Assembly (NCBI GenBank): GCA_003052455.1
Contig: QAPD01000021.1
Span: 1-44,889 of the forward strand
From: Sphaerisporangium cinnabarinum
GTDB taxonomy: Bacteria > Actinomycetota > Actinomycetes > Actinomycetales > Cellulomonadaceae
Reading direction: 5' to 3'
DNA: 44,889 bases
Shown piece by piece: positions 30,590 through 39,200 of the stretch (within the stretch, counting starts at the first letter, position 1; each line of letters begins with the position of its first letter). The notes under the pieces were generated by a model. It did not search any database and was not told where the DNA came from. It was given only the letters and a program-made list of their open reading frames with translations. The position numbers were made by a program, and so were the translations under genes.

Positions 30590-33487
30590 ATGAGCAGACA
30601 CCGGAGACGACGAGCCGCGGCGACGATCGTGGCGGGCGTGCTCGCGCTCGGCGCGAGCCTGCCCGCGGCGCACGCCGCCCCGACGGCCGACGACGAGCCC
30701 CCGACGGCCACCGCCCTCACCGGTCTCACCACGACCGACCGCGGCGACGGGACGTACGACGTCCCGCTCCTGCGCAGCGACGTCCCGGACATCAGCGTCA
30801 CGCGCGTCCCCGCGGCCGAGAACGACGAGGGTCGCGACCTCTACTACATGATCAGCACGACGATGCACCTGGCCCCCGGCGCCCCGATCATGAAGTCGTA
30901 CGACCTCGTGAGCTGGGAGATCGTCGGCTACGTCTACGACCGGCTCGGCGTCGGCGACGTGTCGTCGCTGCGCAACGGGAAGAACGGCTACGGCAACGGG
31001 CAGTGGGCGTCCTCGCTGCGCTACCGCGACGGCACGTTCTACGTGGTGTTCAACACCAACGACCTCGGGGGGTCGTACCTCTTCCGCACGGACGACGTCG
31101 AGCACGGCGCGTGGGAGCGCACCGCGCTCGGCCGGGGGTTCCACGACCCGTCGCTGTTCTTCGACGAGGCCGACGGGGGGACGCCCTACATCTTCTACGG
31201 CTCGGGCTCGACGAGCGCCGTCCGGCTGAACGACGACCTCACCGCGATCGAGGCGGACTTCCCGAACATCTTCGGCGCCGCGGACTACGCGGGCGAGCCG
31301 TTCGTCGGGGGGCTGTTCGAGGGCGCGCAGGTGCACTACATCGACGGCGAGTACTACGTCGCGATCATCACGTGGCCCAGCGGCCAGAACCGGCAGGAGG
31401 TGCTCTTCCGCTCGCCGCACCTCCTCGGGCGCTACGAGACCGTCGACGGCTCGAACCCGTACGAGGCGCGCAGCGCGCTGAACTCGGACGGCTTCGCCCA
31501 GGGCGGGCTGGTCGAGGTGCCGGACGGCGCGGGCGGCTACGAGTGGTGGGGGATGTTCTTCCGCGACACCTACCCCCTCGGCCGCATCCCCGCGCTCATC
31601 CCCGCGACGTGGGAGGACGGCTGGCCGACGTTCGGCGACGACGGCGTCGTCCGCGTCGGCGACACGTTCGCCAAGCCGATCGTGCTCGACGAGGCGACCG
31701 AGCGCCGGGAGCGGCTGAAGAGCATCGTCGCCTCCGACGACTTCGCGAACGACGCCGAGCACCGCGCGTTCAGCGACACCGTCTGGGAGGTCCCCGACGC
31801 GCCGACGTACGACGAGTCCCTGCTCGGCGTCGAGCTCGTCGCCAACCCCGGGTTCGAGGACGCCGGGACCGCGCCGTGGGCCGCGCAGTTCGGGGCGACG
31901 CTGTCGCGCGAGACGAGCGGCGCGGCGTCGGGCACGGGCGCGCTGCGCGTCGCGGGCCGGACGCTCAACGGCTCCGGGCCGAACCAGCAGCTCGGCGGGA
32001 GGATCCAGGCGGGCGTGACCTACGAGGTCTCGGCCCGGGTCCGCTACGCCTCCGGGCCGGCGCAGGTCCGCTTCAACCTCGTCGGCGACCGGGGCGCGGG
32101 CGTGACCACGCTCGCGTGGGCGAACGCCACGCCGGGGGAGTGGACGACCGTGCGGGGCACCTACACCGTCCCGCAGGACGCCGACGTCCGGACCTTCAAG
32201 CTCGCGGTCGAGACGCCGTGGGGCAACCCGCAGCCGCCGTCGTCGAGCGTCGAGTACCTGCTCGACGACGTCTCCGTGGTCGGCCGCGCGCCGGACGTCG
32301 AGACGCCCACGCTCGAGGAGGTGTCCTACAACGGCTCGGACCTCGACCTCGCCTGGCAGTGGAACCACGCGCCGGACAACCGGTACTGGTCCCTCACCGA
32401 CCGCGAGGGCTGGCTGCGCCTGACCAACGGGCACGTCGTGACCGGCGAGGCGGAGTACACCAAGGCGCCCGGGCGCGACCTCACCTACCTCGAGGAGGCG
32501 CGCAACACGCTCGGCCAGCGCACGTTCGGGCCGACGGCCTCCGCGGAGACCCGCCTCGACGTGTCGGGGATGCTCGACGGCGACGTCGCCGGCCTCGCCG
32601 TCTACGGCCGCAGCTTCGCGTACGCGGGCGTCCAGCAGGTCGACGGCGAGCGCACGCTCGGCCTCGTCACGCGGCTCCAGCCGTTCACGGACACGATCGA
32701 CCGCGACGCGGTCGAGTCGTTCGTCCCCGGGTCGCAGGTCCCGCTGGGCGAGCGCACGGACGTGCATCTCAAGGCGGACGCGGACTTCGCCTCGCCCGGC
32801 GGCCAGCTCTGGGTGCAGTACTCCTTCAGCCTCGACGGGCGCACGTGGCAGCCGCTCGGGCCGCGCCAGGGGCCGCTCGTCATGGACTGGAGCCTGTCCC
32901 ACTTCATGGGCTACCGGTTCGGCCTCTTCTCCTACGCGAAGGAGCAGACCGGCGGGCACGTCGACTTCGACCACTTCCTCCTCAGCGACGTGCTCGACGC
33001 CGACGGCGGCGCGGACCGGACGGCGCTCGACGCCGTCGTGGCCGAGGCGGAAGGGCTCGACCCGGCGGGCTACACGGCCGGCTCGTGGGCCGCCGTCGAG
33101 CAGGCCCTCGCCTGGGCGCGGTCGACGACCGCGCCGTCGACGCAGAACCAGGCCGACGCGCCCGCGCGGGCGCTCGCGCTCGCCGTCGCGTCGCTGGAGC
33201 CGACGACGTCCCCCGACGTCGCGTTCGCGGCGGAGGCGAGCCTGCGCGCGCTCGCCGGCACGGACTACGTCGCCGTGCGCGTCGTGAACGAGGAGGACGT
33301 CCCGGTGGACGTGGTGGTCGCCACGCCGTACGGCAGCCGGACCTTCGCCGACGTGCGTCCCGGCGCGAGCGCCTACCAGGCGTTCGCCACGCGGCGCCCG
33401 CAGGCACCTGCCGGTGAGGTCACGGTCACCGTCACGCGCAAGCCCGACGCGGCGACGACGACCCGCACGGTGCCGTTCGGCCGCTGA
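30590..33487 (+). CDS. Secreted GH43 beta-xylosidase/arabinofuranosidase-like enzyme with CBM and FIVAR
   Basis: Inverting five-bladed beta-propeller hydrolase acting on xylose- or arabinose-containing chains. The 965-residue protein has a signal peptide ending near AAHA-A (29/30) and a GH43 catalytic domain (about 55-400). Base Asp67 (VPDISVTR), pKa-modulating Asp186 (FHDPSLFF) and acid Glu244 (LFEGAQVHY) are all present. A CBM4_9-like module (about 411-565) is inserted before the beta-sandwich typical of GH43_12-like xylosidases (about 575-800). A FIVAR helical domain (about 807-868) follows. The end (about 875-965; DNA 33,212-33,484) is a divergent copy of the shared C-terminal domain. Here RCLAG is RALAG and the terminal Cys is replaced by PFGR. 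Sub-specificity cannot be read from sequence. Confidence 0.85.
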   Translation: MSRHRRRRAAATIVAGVLALGASLPAAHAAPTADDEPPTATALTGLTTTDRGDGTYDVPLLRSDVPDISVTRVPAAENDEGRDLYYMISTTMHLAPGAPIMKSYDLVSWEIVGYVYDRLGVGDVSSLRNGKNGYGNGQWASSLRYRDGTFYVVFNTNDLGGSYLFRTDDVEHGAWERTALGRGFHDPSLFFDEADGGTPYIFYGSGSTSAVRLNDDLTAIEADFPNIFGAADYAGEPFVGGLFEGAQVHYIDGEYYVAIITWPSGQNRQEVLFRSPHLLGRYETVDGSNPYEARSALNSDGFAQGGLVEVPDGAGGYEWWGMFFRDTYPLGRIPALIPATWEDGWPTFGDDGVVRVGDTFAKPIVLDEATERRERLKSIVASDDFANDAEHRAFSDTVWEVPDAPTYDESLLGVELVANPGFEDAGTAPWAAQFGATLSRETSGAASGTGALRVAGRTLNGSGPNQQLGGRIQAGVTYEVSARVRYASGPAQVRFNLVGDRGAGVTTLAWANATPGEWTTVRGTYTVPQDADVRTFKLAVETPWGNPQPPSSSVEYLLDDVSVVGRAPDVETPTLEEVSYNGSDLDLAWQWNHAPDNRYWSLTDREGWLRLTNGHVVTGEAEYTKAPGRDLTYLEEARNTLGQRTFGPTASAETRLDVSGMLDGDVAGLAVYGRSFAYAGVQQVDGERTLGLVTRLQPFTDTIDRDAVESFVPGSQVPLGERTDVHLKADADFASPGGQLWVQYSFSLDGRTWQPLGPRQGPLVMDWSLSHFMGYRFGLFSYAKEQTGGHVDFDHFLLSDVLDADGGADRTALDAVVAEAEGLDPAGYTAGSWAAVEQALAWARSTTAPSTQNQADAPARALALAVASLEPTTSPDVAFAAEASLRALAGTDYVAVRVVNEEDVPVDVVVATPYGSRTFADVRPGASAYQAFATRRPQAPAGEVTVTVTRKPDAATTTRTVPFGR

Positions 33488-33566
33488 CCCGCGGCTGACC
33501 CGGCGGGCCGCCCCGGCGGGCCGCCCCGGCTGCGCCGGGCCGGCGCGAGAGGAGGGGGACGCAGGA

Positions 33567-33617
33567 CGACGGCGGGGACCGCCGTCGGGCACGACCGTCC
33601 GCGCACGGTGCGCGGAC
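33567..33617. terminator. Two tandem hairpins between GH43 genes
   Basis: CGACGGCGG (33567-33575) pairs with CCGCCGTCG (33579-33587), and GTCCGCGCA (33597-33605) with TGCGCGGAC (33609-33617); both are perfect 9-bp stems with 3-base loops. The second ends 31 bp before the next start codon, so one may terminate and the other regulate. A 13-bp tandem direct repeat (CGGCGGGCCGCCC, 33501-33526) lies upstream. Confidence 0.45.
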
Positions 33618-33648
33618 GCGCAGGACACACATCGATCGAGGAGGATCC

Positions 33649-36063
33649 ATGGACACGCACCACCGCAGACGACGTCGCCTGCGCGGCGCCGTCGCCGGGG
33701 CCGCGCTCGCGACGCTGCTCTCGGCGTCGCTCGCCGCGCTGCCGTCGTACGCCGCGGACGAGGAGCTGGTCGTCAACGGCGGCTTCGAGGACGGCACGAC
33801 CGGCTGGTTCGTCAACAACGGCAACGCGACCGACACGGCCGTGCTGTCGACCACCGACCAGGCGTTCGCTGGCGAGGCCGCGGCCCTGACCACCGAGCGC
33901 GCGACGACCGGCTCCGGTCCGATGCAGGACCTCAGCGGCAAGGTCCGCGCGGGCGAGACGTACGAGCTCACCGCCAAGATCCGGTACGACGCGGCCGCGG
34001 CCCCGGCCTCCAAGCAGTTCTTCGCCACGATGCACTACGGCGGCGGCACGTACACGAACCTGGTGAGCGTCACCGCGACCAAGGGCCAGTGGGCGACGTT
34101 CGACGGCCGGTTCACGATCCCGGCCGACCAGAACGTCGGCACCGCGCGGCTGTTCTTCGAGACGCCGTGGACGAGCAACCCGTCCGCCGACCCGGCGACG
34201 CACCTCATGGACTTCGTGCTCGACGACGTCTCCGTCGTCGGCGCCGCCCCGCCCGGGCCGCCCTCGAAGACGATCGAGGTGCTCGGCAAGCTGCCCGGCG
34301 AGCACAACCCGCTCATCTCCCACAAGTTCGGGGCCGACGGGTTCGGGTTCGTCGAGGACGGGCGCGTGTACATGTACATGACGAACGACACCCAGGGCTA
34401 CGCGCCCGACCCGGCGACGGGCGTCTCGCCGCAGATCAACTACGGCAGCATCAACCAGATCACGCTCATCTCGTCCGAGGACCTCGTGAACTGGACGGAC
34501 CACGGCGAGATCCAGGTCGCGGGGCCGCAGGGCGTCGCGCCCTTCACCAACAACTCGTGGGCGCCGGGCATGGCGAAGAAGACGGTCGACGGCGTGGACA
34601 AGTACTTCCTCTACTACGCCAACGGCGGCGGGTCGTCGAACGTCATCACGGGCGCCTCGCCGCTCGGGCCCTGGACGAGCGAGCGCGACAGCACGCTCAT
34701 CGACGGGCGCACCCCGGGCGCCGAGGCCGTGGCCTGGAAGTTCGACCCGGCGCCGCTCGTCACCGACGACGGCGCGTACCTCTACTTCGGCGGTGGCCCG
34801 GCGTCGACGTCGATGCCCGCGGCGGAACGGTTCAACAACCCGAAGAACATCCGCGTCATCGAGCTCGGCGACGACATGGTCTCGACGCAGGGCACGGCGG
34901 CCGTCGTGGACGCGCCCGTGGCGTTCGAGGCGGCGCAGGTCTTCGAGCGCGACGGGAAGTACTACCTGTCGTACTCGTCGCACTTCGGCGGCAACGACTT
35001 CGGCGGCAACCAGGCCACGCTCCCGGGGTACCCGGGCGGCGGGCAGATCGGCTACATGATCTCCGACGACCCGATGTCGTTCCCCAAGGAGACGTACGCC
35101 GGCGTGATGTTCCCGAACCAGTCGCAGTTCTTCGGCGCGGGCACGGGCGGCAACAACCACCAGTCGGTGTTCGAGCTGGACGGCAAGTACTACTTCACGT
35201 ACCACGCTCCCACGCTCAACAAGCGCATCAACGGCAGCACCACGCAGGGCTACCGCAGCCCGCACATCCAGGAGCTGACGTTCAACGCGGACGGCACGGT
35301 CCAGCAGGTGGTCGGCGACTACGCGGGCGTGGACCAGGTCAAGGACCTCGACCCGTTCCAGGTGCTCGAGGCGGAGACGTTCGCGTGGCAGCAGGGCCTC
35401 ACCACCGCGAAGGTCGACGGCGGCTCGGCGCAGTTCGGCACGCAGGCGCCGAACCTCGTCGTCCGCGACGTCGACGCCGGCGACTGGTCGGCGCTGTCGT
35501 CGGTCGACTTCGGCGACGGTGCCGCGAGCGTCACGGCGCGTGTGAAGCCGCTCGTCGAGGGCGCCACGGTCGAGGTGCGCCTCGACGACCGCGAGGGCGC
35601 CGTCGTCGGCACGCTCGACCTGGACACCCCCGTGGGCGAGTGGGCGGACGTGACCGCCGCCCTCGAGGGCGTGCGCGGCGTCCACGACGTGTACTTCACG
35701 TTCGCCGGCCCCGCGGGCGTCGACCTCGTCGAGGTGGACACGTGGGAGTTCGTGGCCGACGCCGCCGGCCCGGTCGTCGAGCTCGACGTGACCGCGTCCG
35801 CACGCTGCCTCGCGGGCAAGGCCTACGTGGCGGTGCGCGCGACGAGCCTCGCCGACGTCGCGGCCGACGTCGAGCTCGTCACCCCGTTCGGCACGCGCGT
35901 CGTGCGCGACGTCGCGCCGGGGGCGAACGCGTACCAGTCGTTCGCCACGCGGTCCGCGTCGCTCGCGGCCGGGGTCGCGACCGCCACGGGCACCGCGGTG
36001 CTCGACGGCGCCACGGTCGAGACCGCGCACGAGGCCGCCTACGGTGACCTGTCCTGCGGCTGA
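33649..36063 (+). CDS. Secreted CBM-GH43-CBM6 arabinofuranohydrolase-like enzyme
   Basis: Probably releases arabinose from arabinoxylan or related chains. The 804-residue protein has a signal peptide (cut near SYA-ADEE, 35/36) and an N-terminal CBM4_9/CBM22-like sandwich (about 37-200, ELVVNGGFEDGTTGW). The GH43 propeller (about 208-560) carries Asp230 (FGADGFGFV, base), Asp366 (WKFDPAPL) and Glu427 (VAFEAAQVF, acid). The start HNPLISHKFGAD is like arabinoxylan arabinofuranohydrolases of the AXH-m2,3 type. A CBM6-like domain (about 565-705) and the shared C-terminal domain (about 708-804; DNA 35,773-36,060) with both Cys follow. A clear GAGGAGGA ribosome site precedes the ATG. A strong terminator follows. 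No LacI operator is seen upstream. Confidence 0.87.
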   Translation: MDTHHRRRRRLRGAVAGAALATLLSASLAALPSYAADEELVVNGGFEDGTTGWFVNNGNATDTAVLSTTDQAFAGEAAALTTERATTGSGPMQDLSGKVRAGETYELTAKIRYDAAAAPASKQFFATMHYGGGTYTNLVSVTATKGQWATFDGRFTIPADQNVGTARLFFETPWTSNPSADPATHLMDFVLDDVSVVGAAPPGPPSKTIEVLGKLPGEHNPLISHKFGADGFGFVEDGRVYMYMTNDTQGYAPDPATGVSPQINYGSINQITLISSEDLVNWTDHGEIQVAGPQGVAPFTNNSWAPGMAKKTVDGVDKYFLYYANGGGSSNVITGASPLGPWTSERDSTLIDGRTPGAEAVAWKFDPAPLVTDDGAYLYFGGGPASTSMPAAERFNNPKNIRVIELGDDMVSTQGTAAVVDAPVAFEAAQVFERDGKYYLSYSSHFGGNDFGGNQATLPGYPGGGQIGYMISDDPMSFPKETYAGVMFPNQSQFFGAGTGGNNHQSVFELDGKYYFTYHAPTLNKRINGSTTQGYRSPHIQELTFNADGTVQQVVGDYAGVDQVKDLDPFQVLEAETFAWQQGLTTAKVDGGSAQFGTQAPNLVVRDVDAGDWSALSSVDFGDGAASVTARVKPLVEGATVEVRLDDREGAVVGTLDLDTPVGEWADVTAALEGVRGVHDVYFTFAGPAGVDLVEVDTWEFVADAAGPVVELDVTASARCLAGKAYVAVRATSLADVAADVELVTPFGTRVVRDVAPGANAYQSFATRSASLAAGVATATGTAVLDGATVETAHEAAYGDLSCG

Positions 36064-36085
36064 CGCCCGAGGACGACCCGCACGA

Positions 36086-36130
36086 CCGACGGCGGCCCGC
36101 ACCACACCCGGTGGTGCGGGCCGCCGTCGG
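36086..36130 (+). terminator. Strong intrinsic terminator after the CBM-GH43-CBM6 gene
   Basis: A perfect 20-bp stem (36086-36105 with 36111-36130; core GGCGGCCCGCACCAC) and a five-base loop, followed about 20 bases later by GTTTTCG. This is the most convincing terminator in the window and marks a transcription boundary before the next hydrolase gene. Confidence 0.85.
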
Positions 36131-36155
36131 CGTCCGAGGGGCGTCGTTCCGTTTT

Positions 36156-36169
36156 CGACATCGTTGTCG
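36156..36169. promoter_or_regulatory. CGACA-N4-TGTCG palindrome upstream of the double-GH43 gene
   Basis: CGACATCGTTGTCG is an imperfect 14-bp palindrome that shares CGACATCG with the site at 30514-30542. TTGTCG inside it (36164-36169) is also the best -35 candidate for the promoter whose -10 would lie over the LacI operators. Dual function is possible. Confidence 0.35.
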
Positions 36170-36188
36170 GCCCGAGGGTCCCTAGGCA

Positions 36189-36216
36189 TGTTTGCGCTCA
36201 CATGTTAGCGTTCACA
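36189..36216 (+). promoter_or_regulatory. Two abutting LacI operators in front of the double-GH43 gene
   Basis: TGTTTGCGCTCACA (36189-36202) and TGTTAGCGTTCACA (36203-36216) are directly adjacent with no spacer. Both match the TGTNAGCGCTNACA pattern, each with one or two changes. A CATGTT hexamer (36187-36192), 17 bases after TTGTCG, overlaps the first. The start codon is at 36280, about 64 bp downstream. Confidence 0.75.
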
Positions 36217-36279
36217 CGCGTGTCCGACGGCGGACCCGCGACCGGCGCCGACGCCGGGCACGACGACGAGGAGTCACCG

Positions 36280-39200
36280 ATGACCTCACGCCACGAACCA
36301 CCCCCGACGCCCGCGGAGCCCCGCGCCCGCCGCCGACGCCGCTCGCTCGCGGCGCTGCTCGGCCTCGCGCTCGTCGCCCCGCTCGCGCCCGTGGGCGCGG
36401 CGGCCGCCGGCCCGATGCCCGCGGCGCCCGCACCGGTCCCCGCCGCGGCCGAGCCGACCGCGGACGGTCTGCGGCTCTGGCTCCCGCTCGACGAGACCGA
36501 GGGCACCGTCGCGCACGACGCGTCGGGTCACGGTCTCGACGCGACGCTCGTCGGCTCGGGGGGCGGGTGGCGCGCGGGCCAGGGCCTGACGTTCGGCGGC
36601 GCGAACCACGTGGACCTGCCCGACGACCTCCTGGCCGGCTACGACGCGGTCACGGTGAGCGCCGACGTGTGGGTCGACACGTCGCTGAGCGGCAACTACT
36701 TCTTCTACACCCTCGGCAACCCGGCGGTCGGGACCCCGCAGTCCGGGAACGGCTACCTGTTCTCGACGGGCAACGCGAACTACCGCGCGACGATCTCCGA
36801 CCTCGCGTGGGGGCGCGAGCAGAACACGGCCAAGGCTCCCGCGGGCGCGCTCCAGCGCGGCGTCTGGAAGACCGTCACCTACACGCTCGCGGGCGGCACG
36901 GCGCGCCTGTACGAGGACGGCGCGCAGGTCGGGCAGAACACCGCGGTGACGATCACGCCCGGCGCGATCGGTGGCGGCACGACGACCGCGAACGCGCTCG
37001 GGAAGTCCGCCTACGCGGCCGACAACCTCTTCAAGGGCCGCATGAAGGACTTCCGGCTCTACGACCGCGCGCTCACCGCGCAGGAGGTCGCCGACCTCGC
37101 GTCGGACGCCGCGCAGGACGCCGTCGCGGCCGACGCCGCCGCGCTCGACCTGGGCGACACGAGCGCCGTCGCCACGGACCTCGCGCTCCCGGCGAAGGGC
37201 GTCGGCGGCTCGGCCGTCGCGTGGTCGAGCTCCGACGAGGGCGTCGTCTCGGCGAGCGGCGCGGTCACGCGCCCCGCGGGCGACGCGCCCGCGACCGCGA
37301 CGCTCACCGCCACGGTGACGCTCCGCGGCGCGACCGAGACCCGGACGTTCGACGTCACGGTCCTGCCGGGGGACGGCGACCAGGCCAAGGCCGACGCCGC
37401 GGCCGCCGCGCTCGAGGTGACGAACCTCGACGACGTGCGCGGCAACCTCACGCTGCCCGCCACGGGGCTGCACGGCGCGAGCGTGACGTGGGAGTCGTCG
37501 TCGGGCACGATCGCCCCGACGGGCGAGGTGACGCGCCCGGCGCACGGCGAGGACGCCGAGACCGTGACGCTCACCGCGACGGTGACGGTCGGCGCGGCCA
37601 CCGCGACGCGCGAGCTCGCGGCGCACGTCCCGCCGCTGCCCGAGCAGGAGGACCTCGCGGGCTACCTGTTCTCCTACTTCGTGGGCGAGGGCACCGCCAC
37701 GGGCGAGCAGGTCTACTTCGGGCTCAGCCAGGGCAACGACCCGCTGAGGTACCAGAACCTCAACGACAACCAGCCCGTCCTCACGTCGGAGCTGGGGGAG
37801 AAGGGCCTGCGGGACCCGTTCATCATCCGGTCGCCCGAGGGCGACAAGTTCTACCAGATCGCCACCGACCTCAAGATCTACGGCAACGGGAACTGGGACG
37901 CGTCCCAGCGCACGGGCTCGAAGTCGATCATGGTGTGGGAGTCCACGGACCTCGTGAGCTGGACCGACCAGCGCCTCGTGCAGGTCTCGCCCGACACCGC
38001 GGGCAACACGTGGGCACCGGAGGCGTACTACGACGAGACGATCGGCGCGTACGTCGTGTTCTGGGCCTCGAAGCTCTACGCGGAGGACGACCCGGGCCAC
38101 ACCGGCAACACCTACAACCGGATGATGTACGCCACGACGCGCGACTTCGTGACGTTCAGCGAGGCGCAGGTGTGGGTCGACCCGGGCTACTCGGTCATCG
38201 ACTCGACCGTCACGCAGCACGACGGCCAGTACTACCGCTTCACCAAGGACGAGCGGAACAACACGTCGTCCACGCCGTGCTCGAAGTTCATCCTGGCCGA
38301 GAAGGCGGCCGAGCTGCGCTCGACGGACTACGACTTCATCACCGACTGCATCGGCAAGGCGAACTCCCTCGGCGGCGGGATCAACCAGGGCGAGGGCCCG
38401 ACGATCTTCAAGTCGAACACCGAGGAGAAGTGGTACCTCTTCATCGACGAGTTCGGCGGCCGCGGCTACGTGCCGTTCGAGTCGACCTCGCTCGACGCGG
38501 CCGAGTGGACCATGTCCACCGACTACGAGATGCCGTCGCGCCCGCGCCACGGCACGGTGCTCCCCGTGACGCAGGCCGAGTACGACCGCCTGCTGCGCAC
38601 GTACCAGCCGGACGCGTTCGTCGAGTCCGTCGAGGACGTCGCCGTGACCGTCCAGACCGGCTCCGCGCCGGTGCTCCCGGCGGCCGTCACGGCCCGCTTC
38701 GCGGACGGGTCCACCGGGTCGGCGGACGTCACGTGGGACGCGGTCGACCCGGCGTCGTACGCGCACGCCGGCTCGTTCGAGGTCGCCGGCACGCTCGGCG
38801 GCGGCGTGGGCGTGCGCGCCCGCGCGGTCGTCACCGTGACCGACGACGTCGTCCCCGTCGAGGGCCTGAGCGTCACCCCCGAGTCGCTCGAGGTGGGCGT
38901 CGGCGGGACGCGGCAGCTCACCGCGACCGTCACGCCGGCCAACGCGACGGCGCGCGCGATCACGTGGGCGTCGGACGACGCGGACGTCGCCACGGTCTCG
39001 GCCGACGGCGTCGTGACGGGCGTCGGCGAGGGCCACGCGCTCGTCACGGCGACGACGGCCGACGGGTCGCGCACCGCGTACGTCGCGGTCGAGGTGACGA
39101 CGGAGATCCCGGGGCTCGTCGTGCGCTACGCGCTCGACGAGACGGGCGGCACGACGGCCGCGAACTCGGCGCCGGGGTCGTCGTTCGGCCCGGCGACGCT

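Noticed and set aside
36202-36279. Upstream ATG extending the double-GH43 protein by 26 residues
   Set aside because: It lies inside the LacI operator pair and has no ribosome site; ATG 36280 is preceded by GAGGAG and starts a proper signal peptide.
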